A stretch of DNA of 64,000 nt from Octadecabacter temperatus (GCF_001187845.1 NZ_CP012160.1:1922001-1986000), one strand, 5' to 3'. Numbered from the stretch's first letter, positions 43,680 through 55,910 are shown. Notes: generated by a model not told the origin, from the letters alone. Translations and numbers: made by a program.

Positions 43680-44891
43680 ATGCGTTTCATGCCCCTGATT
43701 ACAGCGACTGTCGTTTCGGTCGCGCTTTATGCTCTCGTTTTCGAACGCGAGGCATTGATGGTCTTTGCCCAAGTCGACCCAAGTGCAACTGACATTGAAA
43801 CTGAAGAAGAAGTGGTTAATCGCATCTCTGTCGTCACGATGACGTCCGTTGCTGAAACAGTGGATAGCGCCGTTATTTTGCGGGGTCGCACCGAAGCCGC
43901 GCGTCAGGTGACAGTCGCGTCTGAAACCTCCGGCCTCGTGATTTCAGAACCGATCCGCAAAGGCGCATTCGTTGAAGAAGGGGCACTGCTTTGCCAGCTC
44001 GACCCTGGCACGCGTGCTGCATCCCTTGCCGAAGCACGCGCTCGTCTGGCCGAAGCACAGGGGCGCGTGCCAGAAGCTCAGGCCACCGTTATCGAAGCAA
44101 ACGCGCGTGTTCGCGAAGCAGAGATAAACGTTAACGTCGCCCGCCAGCTTAGCGAAGACGGATTCGCATCCGAAACCCGCCTTATTTCTGCCGAGGCCGC
44201 ACTCGAAGCCGCAAACGCAGGCGTTCAACGGGCATCTACATCCGTCACGTCCGCTCAAGCTGGGATTGAGGCCGCGCAAGCCGGTGTCGCCGCCGCCGAG
44301 CGCGAGATTGAGCGTCTGAACATTTCCGCCCCGTTTGCTGGATTGCTGGAAAGCGACACGACTGAAATCGGCTCGCTCATGCAGCCCGGTGCGCCATGCG
44401 CGACGATCATCCAACTCGACCCGATCAAACTGGTTGGTTTCGTTCCAGAGACCAACGTAGGCCAGATAACCGTTGGTGCGATGGCCGGCGCACGCCTTGC
44501 GACAGGTGAAGAGGTCGTTGGCGAAGTGACGTTCTTGTCGCGCTCAGCAGATGAATTGACCCGCACCTTCCGCGTTGAAGTTCGCGTTCCCAACGCTGAC
44601 CTTCACATCAGTGATGGACAGACGGCTGAGATCCTTGTGGCGTCCGATGGGCGCAAAGCGCACCTGCTTCCTGGCTCTGCATTGACGTTGGATAATGACG
44701 GCAACATTGGCGTGCGCGTCGTGGGTGAAGGCAACATCGCCCGTTTCCTTCCAATTAGCGTCATGCGCGACACGATTGATGGCATCTGGGTCACAGGCCT
44801 GCCCGAAACGGTTGATGTCATCGTCGTTGGCCAAGAATACGTGACCGACGGCGTGCCGGTTGAACCGACGATGCAGGAGGCTGACGGATGA
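43680..44891 (+). CDS. RND efflux periplasmic adaptor
   Basis: A 403-residue membrane fusion protein. One N-terminal hydrophobic segment (about 5-22), a lipoyl-like half (SETSGLVISEPIRKGAFVEE), an Ala- and Glu-rich helical hairpin (about 120-205), the second lipoyl half (ISAPFAGLLE) and a beta-barrel domain follow the MFP order. It overlaps the RND permease gene by 4 bp, so the two form one unit; the outer membrane channel is not encoded here. Confidence 0.93.
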   Translation: MRFMPLITATVVSVALYALVFEREALMVFAQVDPSATDIETEEEVVNRISVVTMTSVAETVDSAVILRGRTEAARQVTVASETSGLVISEPIRKGAFVEEGALLCQLDPGTRAASLAEARARLAEAQGRVPEAQATVIEANARVREAEINVNVARQLSEDGFASETRLISAEAALEAANAGVQRASTSVTSAQAGIEAAQAGVAAAEREIERLNISAPFAGLLESDTTEIGSLMQPGAPCATIIQLDPIKLVGFVPETNVGQITVGAMAGARLATGEEVVGEVTFLSRSADELTRTFRVEVRVPNADLHISDGQTAEILVASDGRKAHLLPGSALTLDNDGNIGVRVVGEGNIARFLPISVMRDTIDGIWVTGLPETVDVIVVGQEYVTDGVPVEPTMQEADG

Positions 44892-47800
44892 TACAAATCA
44901 TCGACGTCGCCGCCGCGCGTGCGCGGATGGTCATTGCGTTTATCATCCTGTCGCTTTTGGCAGGTAGCCTCGCCTATTTCGGTCTGCCCAAAGAGGGTGA
45001 GCCAGACATTGAAATCCCAATCGTATTTGTTTCGGTCCCCTTCCCCGGCATTTCCGCCGAGGATTCCGAGACGCTGCTTGTCAAACCAATGGAAGCGCAG
45101 CTGCAAGACCTAGATGGTCTTGAAAATATGACGGCAACTGCCGCCGAAGGATATGCAGGCGTTGCGCTGGAATTCGATTTCGGCTGGAACAAGACAGACA
45201 CGATGGCCGACATCCGCGATGCGATGAACGCCGCTGAAGGTCAGTTCCCTTCAGGTGCTGACACCTATTCCATCAACGAAATCAACTTTTCCGAGTTCCC
45301 AATCGTTATCGTTAACCTGACGGGCAACGTTCCTGAACGCACGCTTGTGCGCGTGGCCGAAGACTTGCAAGAAGTGGTCGAAGGTATCGACGGCGTGCTT
45401 GAGGCTTCCCTCACCGGCCAGCGCGATGAGATGATCGAAGTGATCATCGATCCGCTTAAGCTTGAGGCCTACAACGTCACCGCGGGTGAGCTGATCAACG
45501 TTGTGACGCAGAACAACTTGCTGATCGCGGCGGGCGAAGTCGAAACGGCGCAAGGGTCCTTCGCTGTCAAAATCCCGTCCAGCTTTGATGAGCCACGCGA
45601 CATCTACACTCTGCCCGTCAAGACCAACGGTGACAGCGTGATCACCCTTGGCGATCTTGCAGAAATCCGCCTGACGTTTGAAGACCGCAGCAGCACCGCG
45701 CGGTTTAACGGAACCACCACAGTGGCGCTTCAGGTCGTGAAACGTCGTGGTTTCAACCTGATTGATACGGCGCAAGAAGTCCGTGATGTGATTGACGCGG
45801 AACTTGCCACATGGCCTCAAGACCTGCGCGATTCAGTACAGGTTGGCGTGTCCAACGACCAATCGCGCAACGTGGATTCCATGGTACGTCAACTTGAGGG
45901 CTCAGTTCTGACGGCGATTGCACTGGTAATGATCGTGGTGCTTGCCGCCCTTGGCACACGCCCAGCGCTGCTGGTTGGCTTTGCTATCCCGACGTCGTTC
46001 TTACTGTGCTTCGCGTTCCTTGCCGTGATGGAAATCACCATCTCAAACATCGTCATGTTTGGTTTGATCCTTGCTGTGGGGATGCTGGTGGATGGCGCAA
46101 TTGTTGTGGTGGAATACGCCGATAAGCGCATGAAAGAGGGCGCAGGCCCGATGGAAGCCTACACGGACGCTGCCAAACGCATGTTCTGGCCCATCGTATC
46201 GTCCACAGCCACCACGCTGTGTGCCTTCCTACCAATGCTATTCTGGCCCGGCATTCCGGGACAATTCATGGGCATGCTGCCTGTCACGATCATTTTCGTG
46301 TTGTCCGCATCCCTTGTCGTTGCACTGATTTACCTTCCCGTTCTGGGTGGCGTCACAGGCCGGATGAGCCGCGCATTTGGCAACACTTCTGACCTTCTAA
46401 AGGCACGTTTGCCGTGGTTGGTGAATGTCGCTCTGATCTTCCCTGCGATCATGATGGTGTTCATCGGCGCGATGATGACATTGAACCCTGGCTATCTGAC
46501 AGGCGCACAGATTAACGACGGTGGCTTCTTTGCCTCCCTTCCCGGAATGATCTTGTTCCTTCTGGGTGGCATTGCGGTTTCCATCACTGTCGGCGCATCC
46601 AAGATCGAGCGCCCCGCCAAGAACATTAAAGCTGGATACCGTCGTTCGATCTTTGGGCACTTTATTCATTTCATTGCGGGCAATCCGATCATGCCAATCG
46701 TATCGATTGCAGGGATCGTTTTCATCGTGATGTCAGTGTTCGGCTTCTTTGGGGCCAACAATAATGGCGTTGAATTCTTCGTTGATTCAGAACCTGAACA
46801 GGCCATTGTTTACGTCCAAGCACGTGGCAACCTTAGCATTGCGGAAAAGGATATTCTCGTCGCACAAGCCGAGGCGATGGCCCTTGCCGAACCGGGTATA
46901 CAGTCCGTCTTTGCCTTTGCTGGTGCAGGCGGGTTGAACCAGAACACTGGCGGCGGCGAAAGCCCTAAAGACACCATCGGCCAGCTGCAATTGGAACTCG
47001 TTCCTTGGGACGATCGCCCCGCCTTTGCCCGTGCCAATGACATTGATCTGGCGACCTTGGACGGTGACGTCATCATGGCGCGTCTTCAGGCGGAACTTGA
47101 AACTCTCCCCGGAATTCGCACTGAAATCCTCAACCTGTCGCGTGGGCCCGGTGCGGCAAAACCCGTTCATCTGCGCCTGACTAGCGGCAACTGGGACGAC
47201 CTCCAATCTGCGGCTGCCACCGTGCGTGCGCAGTTCGACGACACGACCGGTTTGACCCTCATTGAGGATAGCCGCCCCCTGCCCGGCATCGATTGGGAAA
47301 TCACGGTCGATGTTGAAAAGGCAGGCCGTTACGGTGCCAACGTCGCAACTGTTGGCGGCATGGTGCAACTTGTGACACGCGGTATTTTACTCGACACGAT
47401 GCGGGTGGACACCTCGGATGAGGAAATCGAAATCCGCGTGCGTTTGCCTGAAGCGGACCGCGTGCTATCCACGCTCGACAGCTTGCGTGTGCGCACCACG
47501 TCCGGCCTCGTGCCGCTGTCTAACTTCATCACCCGCACCCCCGTGCCGGAACTGGCCCAGATCGACCGGATCGACCAGAACCGCTACTTTGATGTGAAGG
47601 CGGATGTTGAAGCGAACCTTACAAAATTCACAGTTGGCGAAGGCGAAACCCTATCCGTGCTCGGCCTGTTCCGCGAAGTACAAGACGGTGAGAGCACCGT
47701 TGATGCCGCGCGCACAATAGAAGCATCTGACGGTACTCTATTTGAACTGGTCGAACTGCTTGATGCGGCCAGCATCGCAGACGTTCAAACAGCGATCACC

Positions 47801-48640
47801 GATGGCGATGCGACACCCGTCGCCGTGAACGGCAACGAACGTATCGAACTCCTCACCGAATGGCTCGAAACCAACCCGCTCCCCGCGTCCGTAAACTATG
47901 AATGGACAGGCGATCAGGAAGACCAAGCCGAATCCGGAGCCTTTCTTATGCAAGCCTTTGCAGGTGCGTTGGGGCTGATGTTCATCATCTTGCTGGCACA
48001 GTTTAACTCGGTCTATAATTCGGTCCTCGTTCTGCTGGCGGTGATCTTGTCCACCACAGGTGTGCTGATCGGGATGTTGGTTATGGATCAGGCGTTCTCG
48101 ATCATTATGACGGGTACAGGCATCGTGGCCTTGGCGGGGATCGTTGTGAACAACAACATCGTGCTGATTGATACCTACCAAGAATATGAACGTTACATGC
48201 CACGCACCGAGGCGATCACGCGCACCGCGGAAGATCGTATTCGGCCTGTTCTGCTGACGACCATCACCACCATGGCGGGCCTTGCACCGATGATGTTCGG
48301 TCTATCTTTGGACTTCATTGGCGGTGGCTTTTCCATCGACAGCCCGACGTCGCTTTGGTGGAAGCAATTGGCCACGGCCGTTGTGTTCGGCCTTGGTATC
48401 GCAACGGTTCTGACGCTAGTGTTCACGCCTTCCATGTTGGCGCTACGAGTCTGGATCACGACATATGCACGTTGGGGTGCACAGCTTTTGTCCAAACTCT
48501 CAATGGGGCGCCAAAGCCGTGCCGCACAAGACTGGGCACTGTCACGTGAGGCCAAACGGGTTAAAGCGCCAGAGATTATCTGGGATGATCCGGATGCTCT
48601 GCCTGTTCCGGTTGAAGCCTCCCTAAAAGCCGCCGAATAG
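44888..48640 (+). CDS. RND efflux permease with two insertions
   Basis: A 1250-residue RND pump; typical members have about 1030-1050 residues. Proton-relay-type helices (NIVMFGLILAVGMLVDGAIVVVE, GIVALAGIVVNNNIVLIDTY) and the porter domains are recognisable. Extra sequence of about 85 residues with two hydrophobic helices lies between TM6 and TM7 (about 495-580), and about 60-70 extra acidic residues lie in the second periplasmic part (about 911-1010). The substrate is unknown; the sequence is nearer to the multidrug (HAE-1) group than to metal pumps. Confidence 0.9.
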   Translation: MIQIIDVAAARARMVIAFIILSLLAGSLAYFGLPKEGEPDIEIPIVFVSVPFPGISAEDSETLLVKPMEAQLQDLDGLENMTATAAEGYAGVALEFDFGWNKTDTMADIRDAMNAAEGQFPSGADTYSINEINFSEFPIVIVNLTGNVPERTLVRVAEDLQEVVEGIDGVLEASLTGQRDEMIEVIIDPLKLEAYNVTAGELINVVTQNNLLIAAGEVETAQGSFAVKIPSSFDEPRDIYTLPVKTNGDSVITLGDLAEIRLTFEDRSSTARFNGTTTVALQVVKRRGFNLIDTAQEVRDVIDAELATWPQDLRDSVQVGVSNDQSRNVDSMVRQLEGSVLTAIALVMIVVLAALGTRPALLVGFAIPTSFLLCFAFLAVMEITISNIVMFGLILAVGMLVDGAIVVVEYADKRMKEGAGPMEAYTDAAKRMFWPIVSSTATTLCAFLPMLFWPGIPGQFMGMLPVTIIFVLSASLVVALIYLPVLGGVTGRMSRAFGNTSDLLKARLPWLVNVALIFPAIMMVFIGAMMTLNPGYLTGAQINDGGFFASLPGMILFLLGGIAVSITVGASKIERPAKNIKAGYRRSIFGHFIHFIAGNPIMPIVSIAGIVFIVMSVFGFFGANNNGVEFFVDSEPEQAIVYVQARGNLSIAEKDILVAQAEAMALAEPGIQSVFAFAGAGGLNQNTGGGESPKDTIGQLQLELVPWDDRPAFARANDIDLATLDGDVIMARLQAELETLPGIRTEILNLSRGPGAAKPVHLRLTSGNWDDLQSAAATVRAQFDDTTGLTLIEDSRPLPGIDWEITVDVEKAGRYGANVATVGGMVQLVTRGILLDTMRVDTSDEEIEIRVRLPEADRVLSTLDSLRVRTTSGLVPLSNFITRTPVPELAQIDRIDQNRYFDVKADVEANLTKFTVGEGETLSVLGLFREVQDGESTVDAARTIEASDGTLFELVELLDAASIADVQTAITDGDATPVAVNGNERIELLTEWLETNPLPASVNYEWTGDQEDQAESGAFLMQAFAGALGLMFIILLAQFNSVYNSVLVLLAVILSTTGVLIGMLVMDQAFSIIMTGTGIVALAGIVVNNNIVLIDTYQEYERYMPRTEAITRTAEDRIRPVLLTTITTMAGLAPMMFGLSLDFIGGGFSIDSPTSLWWKQLATAVVFGLGIATVLTLVFTPSMLALRVWITTYARWGAQLLSKLSMGRQSRAAQDWALSREAKRVKAPEIIWDDPDALPVPVEASLKAAE

Positions 48641-48728
48641 TTGACATAACAATTCGTCATGGTGCGCATGATTGCAGCGCTCTGACATAGCTCCTAACCT
48701 ATCCTGGTACCTCAATCAGGAGACGGGC

Positions 48729-49349
48729 GTGGCGTTTGAGACTTTTACGTTGTTTTTTATCACAACTGTCCTTGTTGTGCTGGCCCCCGGCGCCGCTGCA
48801 GTGGCGGCAGCCAGTCAGGGCGCATCAAACGGGGCCCTGAAATCAATCGCTGGTGCGGCAGGGATCGCCTCCGCAAATGTCGTCTATTTCGCTTTGTCTG
48901 CCACGGGCATCGCCGCCCTGATTGTGGCATCCCATACTGTATTTTCGATCATTAAATGGGTCGGCGTGGCGTATTTGATCTACCTTGGCCTCATGGCGCT
49001 ATTGTCAAAATCAGGCGGATTGGTTGTTAAGTCTGGCAAACCGAGAACCGTTTATTCACTTTATCTGCAAGGCTTTATCATTGAGTTCGCCAACCCCAAA
49101 GCACTGCTCTATTTCGCGGCGATCCTGCCGCTATTCATCGACGTCGACCGCCCATTGATTTGGCAATTGCTGATCATGGGTGGCGTAACTTTGTGCATCG
49201 ACCTGGCGATTTATGCCGCTTATGGGTTGCTCGGAGATCGGTTGACACGCGGAACTATGCCCGGTTGGATCATCGCAACGGTCAACAAAACAGCCGGAAC
49301 CGCATTGCTTTACGCCGGTTACAAAATGTCACGCATCACCGCGAGCTGA
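48729..49349 (+). CDS. LysE/RhtB-family exporter
   Basis: A 206-residue inner membrane protein with about six helices and the family core (LVVLAPGAAAVAAASQGASNG, IKWVGVAYLIYLGL, FIIEFANPKALLYF). These proteins export amino acids or derivatives such as homoserine lactone. GTG 48729 is chosen because AGGAG lies a few bases upstream; a longer frame starts at 48672. It converges on the Atm1-type ABC gene. Confidence 0.88.
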   Translation: MAFETFTLFFITTVLVVLAPGAAAVAAASQGASNGALKSIAGAAGIASANVVYFALSATGIAALIVASHTVFSIIKWVGVAYLIYLGLMALLSKSGGLVVKSGKPRTVYSLYLQGFIIEFANPKALLYFAAILPLFIDVDRPLIWQLLIMGGVTLCIDLAIYAAYGLLGDRLTRGTMPGWIIATVNKTAGTALLYAGYKMSRITAS

Positions 49350-49365
49350 TCAGGGTGATCGCCGC

Positions 49366-51183
<1,818 letters not shown>

Positions 51184-51418
51184 AAATAGCTTTCTTCTAA
51201 ACTGGCTTGTTTACTTAGTAGCTCAAGAGAGGCTTTGCCAGCCTCTCCCACACGCTAAGGGTGTGTGCTGCAAAATAATTGTTTCCAAATTGGGCCCAAA
51301 CCGAGGAATCCCTCGTAATTGTTTCAAATTTCCATTTGTTTTCTTGCTCACGCGACGTGCTCATTGTCCGGACCAAATTGGCGCGATAAGTTAATTCTTA
51401 ACTGGGGTGAGGTTAAAA
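51184..51418 (+). promoter_or_regulatory. Structured intergenic region upstream of gcdH
   Basis: Three hairpins lie in 235 bp: a perfect 8-bp stem GAGAGGCT/AGCCTCTC (51227-51247), CACAC/GTGTG just after it, and CGAGG/CCTCG with loop AATC (51302-51315). No known riboswitch pattern is evident. It also holds the divergent promoters of the Atm1-type gene and gcdH. Confidence 0.4.
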
Positions 51419-52639
51419 ATGAATGAGTCGTCAGCAGTAAATGCAGGGCATGGCCCTGACCTGTCTGCGTTTGATTGGACAGATGCGTTGCGTCTTGAAG
51501 ACCAACTGACAGAAGACGAACGTATGTTGCGCGATGCGGCAGCTGAATTCGCACAAAACACGCTTCAACCTAAGGTCCGCGATGCCTACCGCGACGAAGC
51601 TGTCGACGCTGGTATCTTCCGTGAGATGGGCGATGCTGGCCTGCTTGGCTTGACGATCCCCGAAGAATACGGCGGCTTGGGCGCGGGCTATGTCACCTAC
51701 GGTTTGGTCGCACGTGAGATAGAGCGCGTGGACAGTGGTTACCGGTCCATGATGTCGGTTCAGTCGTCCCTCGTGATGTATCCGATCCATGCCTATGGAT
51801 CAGAAGAGCAACGTAAAAAGTATCTTCCAGGCTTGGCGTCTGGTGAGTTAATCGGTTGCTTTGGCTTGACCGAACCTGACGCGGGGAGCGACCCCGCAGG
51901 TATGAAAACCCGCGCAGTGAAAACGGCGAATGGCTACAAGATCACCGGTTCCAAGATGTGGATTTCAAACGCCCCTATCGCGGACGTCTTTGTGGTCTGG
52001 GCCAAGTCGGAAGAACACGACGGCAAAATCCGTGGCTTTGTCCTTGAAAAAGGCATGACAGGTCTGAGTGCACCAAAGATCGCAGGTAAGATGTCGCTTC
52101 GCGCGTCTGTAACGGGCGAGATCGTGATGGACGGTGTTGAGGTTGGCGACGACGCGTTGTTGCCAAATGTTCAGGGTCTGAAAGGTCCGTTTGGCTGCCT
52201 GAACCGCGCCCGCTACGGCATTGCGTGGGGTGTGATGGGGGCTGCTGAATTCTGCTGGCACGCAGCGCGCACCTACGGACTGGATCGCAAGCAGTTCAAC
52301 AAGCCCTTGGCGCAAACCCAGCTGTTCCAGAAAAAGCTCGCGGATATGCAGACCGAGATCACACTCGGGCTTCAATCAGCTTTGCAGCTAGGTCGTTTGA
52401 TGGATGCAGGTAAAGCAGCACCAGAAATGATCAGCCTGATGAAACGCAACAACTGCGGCAAAGCGTTGGACGTTGCCCGCGCTTCGCGTGACATGCACGG
52501 CGGCAACGGAATTTCAGACGAATTCCACATCATGCGCCATATGGTGAACCTAGAAACCGTGAACACCTATGAAGGCACCCACGACGTCCATGCACTGATC
52601 CTTGGACGTGCCCAAACCGGCCTACAGGCGTTTTTCTAA
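51419..52639 (+). CDS. gcdH: Glutaryl-CoA dehydrogenase
   Basis: A 406-residue acyl-CoA dehydrogenase that oxidises and decarboxylates glutaryl-CoA to crotonyl-CoA in lysine and tryptophan breakdown. The ending [20 protein letters not shown], with catalytic Glu385, is diagnostic for Gcd[13 protein letters not shown] and MWISNAP belong to the flavin and substrate sites. ATG 51419 is preferred, with GGGGTGAGG upstream. Its stop TAA overlaps the ATG of a 34-codon ORF. Confidence 0.95.
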   Translation: MNESSAVNAGHGPDLSAFDWTDALRLEDQLTEDERMLRDAAAEFAQNTLQPKVRDAYRDEAVDAGIFREMGDAGLLGLTIPEEYGGLGAGYVTYGLVAREIERVDSGYRSMMSVQSSLVMYPIHAYGSEEQRKKYLPGLASGELIGCFGLTEPDAGSDPAGMKTRAVKTANGYKITGSKMWISNAPIADVFVVWAKSEEHDGKIRGFVLEKGMTGLSAPKIAGKMSLRASVTGEIVMDGVEVGDDALLPNVQGLKGPFGCLNRARYGIAWGVMGAAEFCWHAARTYGLDRKQFNKPLAQTQLFQKKLADMQTEITLGLQSALQLGRLMDAGKAAPEMISLMKRNNCGKALDVARASRDMHGGNGISDEFHIMRHMVNLETVNTYEGTHDVHALILGRAQTGLQAFF

Positions 52640-52743
52640 TGACTTCTCATATTCGCCCAAACCCTTTCCAATTTGCGCCGCAATGCGCCCCTAACACGCA
52701 ACCCAGTGTGTGGGACCACCCTTTGACTGAGTTGCCTGAATGA
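52639..52743 (+). CDS. Possible 34-residue microprotein coupled to both neighbours
   Basis: The frame encodes 34 residues beginning [16 protein letters not shown] and ending SVWDHPLTELPE. Its ATG overlaps the gcdH stop (TAATG), and its TGA overlaps the next gene's ATG (ATGA). An exact fit at both ends is unlikely if the stretch were merely a spacer. The peptide has no hydrophobic segment. No independent evidence of translation is available, and a coupling leader without a functional product is possible. Confidence 0.45.
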   Translation: MTSHIRPNPFQFAPQCAPNTQPSVWDHPLTELPE

Positions 52744-53678
52744 AAGATCTAGCTACAGCATTTGACTATAATCTCAACAATTTGGACCGCTCGGAATGGA
52801 CGGTTCAGCTTGAGACAGTCGCCGATGAATTCGGCCATGTGGAATCTGTTGGACCAAACCATACCGCGGTTTTGATCGATGCAGGCCGCACCTTGCTGGT
52901 GACGTTTGAAACGGTCGCAACTGTGCGTAAAAACAACGATGACAGCGCCCCACTGGGCTGGAGCTTCGTGCAAAGCCACGGTTGGTCTAGCCTTACATTG
53001 CTCGCGGAAGCTGGGCCCGATTGGTTCCGCCACCCAGCCGTATTTGGCTATTTTGACCGCATGATCGACGATGGCTTCTTTGATGATTTTGATCAGATCT
53101 TGTTTTATGGATCTGGCGCAGCTGGCTATGCGGCCGCGGCCTATTCCGTAGCTGCACCTGATGCACGTGTTCTGGCTATTCAGCCGCAAGCCACACTTGA
53201 TCCATCGCTTGCCCGTTGGGACCAGCGCTATATCGAAGCACGTCGTTTAGATTTCAAAACCCGATTTGGCTACGCGCCGATGATGGTGGAAACTGCAGAG
53301 ACGGTATCGATCATTCATGATCCGTCTATCATCGAAGACGCGATGCACGCCTCGCTCTTTCCAGGTGAAAACACCACGCACCTTTCCTGCCCGTACCTCG
53401 GCCCAAATGCCGATCGCGCGTTGAACGCGATGGACGTACTGCCCGAAATTATCGAGCTGGCGATGGAAAATGAATTGAACCAGGCTACCTTCGCAACTCT
53501 ATGGCGCGCGCGGCAAAGCTATGGCCCCTATCTGCGGACCATTATGCATCGCTTGGATGCAGATGAAGAACACGAGAGCTTACTCATGCGACTGTGCCGC
53601 CATATGGATGCAGTGGGCGGGCGCCCCGCGTTCAGCAAAAAGCTTGCCGAACTCGAGGCGCGAGGCGTGAGCGTTTAG
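52740..53678 (+). CDS. Protein of unknown function with a hydrolase-like nucleophile motif
   Basis: I do not recognise this 312-residue protein. The region ILFYGSGAAGYAAAAYSVAAPDARVLAIQP (split: ILFYGSGAAGY at 120-130) resembles an alpha/beta-hydrolase elbow with Ser125, after a beta-alpha core. No PAPS reductase motif is visible despite such labels being used for similar proteins. Its start overlaps the 34-codon ORF. It ends convergently with the small membrane protein gene, with overlapping stop codons. Confidence 0.75.
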   Translation: MKDLATAFDYNLNNLDRSEWTVQLETVADEFGHVESVGPNHTAVLIDAGRTLLVTFETVATVRKNNDDSAPLGWSFVQSHGWSSLTLLAEAGPDWFRHPAVFGYFDRMIDDGFFDDFDQILFYGSGAAGYAAAAYSVAAPDARVLAIQPQATLDPSLARWDQRYIEARRLDFKTRFGYAPMMVETAETVSIIHDPSIIEDAMHASLFPGENTTHLSCPYLGPNADRALNAMDVLPEIIELAMENELNQATFATLWRARQSYGPYLRTIMHRLDADEEHESLLMRLCRHMDAVGGRPAFSKKLAELEARGVSV

Positions 53679-53956
53679 CTACGCTTGTTTTCGATCATTC
53701 GCTGCGCAGTCCGCAAAAGGCGCATGCCAAAATATCCAAGCGCGCCACCAACCGCGAGGCCCAGCGCGGAACCTGAACTGAAGACTGCGCACAGAACGCC
53801 AGCAATGATCATCGCGATCATAAAGGCCAACGTGCGCAGCTCTGTGTCTTTCACATCAAAGCTTTCACCCATCATGCGTGCCACTGGGCGCGCCAAGGGT
53901 GCTTCGATCATTGGCGTTACGGCGCCCCCGACGACTGCAATCAAAAAACCGAACAT
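53675..53956 (-). CDS. Small membrane protein of unknown function
   Basis: A 93-residue protein from ATG 53956, chosen for its GGAGA site. It has hydrophobic stretches at about 3-15 and two clear helices at about 43-60 and 63-82 (LAFMIAMIIAGVLCAVFSSG, then ALGLAVGGALGYFGMRLL), and a basic end. I do not recognise a family. It diverges from pyrC. Confidence 0.65.
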   Translation of the reverse strand: MFGFLIAVVGGAVTPMIEAPLARPVARMMGESFDVKDTELRTLAFMIAMIIAGVLCAVFSSGSALGLAVGGALGYFGMRLLRTAQRMIENKRS

Positions 53957-54062
53957 TTCTATCTCCGTTATATAGTGGTGTTGATACTGCTGTTGCAAAC
54001 CGGTGCGGTTTTGGCAAGGGGAACCCTCTGGTCAGTTCCCCCTTCGCGGTGTAATGGGCAGT

Positions 54063-55112
54063 ATGTCCAAGCAAAGCCCAGACCGCCTAACGATTGCGCG
54101 CCCTGACGACTGGCACCTCCACCTTCGTGATGGTGCCATGATGCAGGCCGTCGCGCCCCATACAGCAAACCATTTTGGCCGTGCGATCATTATGCCAAAC
54201 CTTGTCCCCCCCGTGGTGACAGGTGCGCAAGCCGCCGCCTACCGCGAACGGATCATGGCCGCCCTGCCCGATGGCACGCCCTTTCGCCCGTTGATGACCT
54301 GTTATCTGACGGAAGAAACCGACGCTGATGATCTGGAAATCGCGCACCGCGATGGCATCATCACCGCCGTAAAGCTTTACCCTGCAGGTGCGACCACGAA
54401 CTCGGCCTCTGGTGTGTCCGACTTTGATAAAGTGCGCCCCGTGCTAGAACGCATGGCCGACATGGGACTGCCCCTGTGCGTACACGGCGAAGTAACGGAC
54501 CCGAACATTGATATCTTTGACCGAGAAGCCGTGTTCATCGACAAAGTCCTCAAGCCTATCCGCAAGAAGGTGCCCGACCTGAAAGTCATCATGGAACACG
54601 TGACGACGCAGAACGCTGTGGACTACGTGCGCGACAGTCGATCCAACCTTGCCGCGACGATCACGACGCACCACCTGATCATCAACCGCAACCACATCCT
54701 CGCGGGTGGGATCAAGCCGCATTACTATTGCTTGCCCGTTGCGAAACGTGAAAAGCACCGCATCGCACTGGTTCAGGCCGCGATTTCTGGCGACAAGCGC
54801 TTCTTCCTTGGCACGGACTCAGCGCCACACACAGACGCCAACAAGCTGCTGCCATGTGGTTGTGCGGGTTGTTTTACAGCCATCAACACGATGTCCTGCC
54901 TCGCAGAAGTCTTTGATGCAGCTGGAAAAATGGACAAGCTTGAGAACTTCACATCCCTCGCCGGTCCGCGCTACTACGGGTTAGAACCGAACGAGGACAC
55001 TGTAACCTTGGTTAAGGGCGATCCTGTCGACTACCCAGATCACGTTGATACGGCTGACGGCCCAGTCACCGTGTTTAACCCCGGCTTCCCGCTGCATTGG
55101 CGCGTCGAATAA
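54063..55112 (+). CDS. pyrC: Dihydroorotase (class II, PyrC type)
   Basis: A 349-residue zinc amidohydrolase that closes carbamoyl-aspartate to dihydroorotate in pyrimidine synthesis. Metal and catalytic residues are in [10 protein letters not shown] (His18, His20), the carboxylated lysine Lys104 (VKLYPAGAT), CVHGE (His141), EHVTT (His179) and GTDSAPH. ATG 54063 matches the family start; ATG 54054 is possible. It is 21 bp upstream of pyrE. Confidence 0.95.
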   Translation: MSKQSPDRLTIARPDDWHLHLRDGAMMQAVAPHTANHFGRAIIMPNLVPPVVTGAQAAAYRERIMAALPDGTPFRPLMTCYLTEETDADDLEIAHRDGIITAVKLYPAGATTNSASGVSDFDKVRPVLERMADMGLPLCVHGEVTDPNIDIFDREAVFIDKVLKPIRKKVPDLKVIMEHVTTQNAVDYVRDSRSNLAATITTHHLIINRNHILAGGIKPHYYCLPVAKREKHRIALVQAAISGDKRFFLGTDSAPHTDANKLLPCGCAGCFTAINTMSCLAEVFDAAGKMDKLENFTSLAGPRYYGLEPNEDTVTLVKGDPVDYPDHVDTADGPVTVFNPGFPLHWRVE

Positions 55113-55133
55113 TTCTTACCTGAAGAGACTGAC

Positions 55134-55808
55134 ATGATCCCTACATCCTTTCCCGACAAAGCCGAAATTGCCCGCCTGACTGCACGTATGTTGATCGAAA
55201 TCGGCGCGATTGATTTCAATTCCGCAGAACCGTTCACCCACTCGAACGGAAAGAAGGCCCCGACCTATGTGGATTGCCGCAAGCTGATTTCTTTCCCGCG
55301 CATCCGCAGCACTTTGATGGATTTTCTGACCGTCACAACCATGCGTGAATGTGGATTTGAGGCATTTGACAACGTCGCTGGTGGTGAAACGGCTGGCATC
55401 CCGTTTGGCGCGTTGATGGCAGAACGTTTGGCATTGCCGATGACATATGTGCGCAAGAAACCAAAGGGTTACGGTCGCAATGCGCGTATCGAAGGTGTCA
55501 TGTCTGAGGGCCAGCGCGTGCTTTTGGTTGAAGACCTGACCACCGATGGCGGCTCAAAGCTGTCGTTCGTTGACGCGATCCGTGAAACTGGCGCGACCTG
55601 TAACGCGACGGCCGTCATTTTCTATTACGGTATCTTTGAAGGCGTTGAACAAAACCTCGCCGATCATGGTGTGCAATTGCTACACCTGTGCACATGGTGG
55701 GACGTGCTGGCGGAAGCCAAGGCATCCGAATCTTTCGACGCGGCAACATTGACCGAAGTCGAAGCCTACTTGCGTGATCCAGCAGCATGGTCGGCAGCAC
55801 ACGCTTAA
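55134..55808 (+). CDS. pyrE: Orotate phosphoribosyltransferase
   Basis: A 224-residue enzyme that converts orotate and PRPP to OMP. The PRPP-binding motif [14 protein letters not shown] is near residues 124-137 and [14 protein letters not shown] supplies the flexible catalytic loop. pyrC-pyrE form a pyrimidine pair. No attenuator was recognised upstream. Confidence 0.95.
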   Translation: MIPTSFPDKAEIARLTARMLIEIGAIDFNSAEPFTHSNGKKAPTYVDCRKLISFPRIRSTLMDFLTVTTMRECGFEAFDNVAGGETAGIPFGALMAERLALPMTYVRKKPKGYGRNARIEGVMSEGQRVLLVEDLTTDGGSKLSFVDAIRETGATCNATAVIFYYGIFEGVEQNLADHGVQLLHLCTWWDVLAEAKASESFDAATLTEVEAYLRDPAAWSAAHA

Positions 55809-55910
55809 TTCTTGCAAAAGAGTTAACGGAAATTCTGGACAACCAACCACAATATCTTGCGGTCTGCGCTTTGCGCGGACTGCATTTTGTGGCATTGTCG
55901 CTCTCACATC

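Noticed and set aside
52740..53678. Phosphoadenosine phosphosulfate reductase annotation
   Set aside because: No PAPS-binding P-loop or C-terminal ECGLH motif is present.
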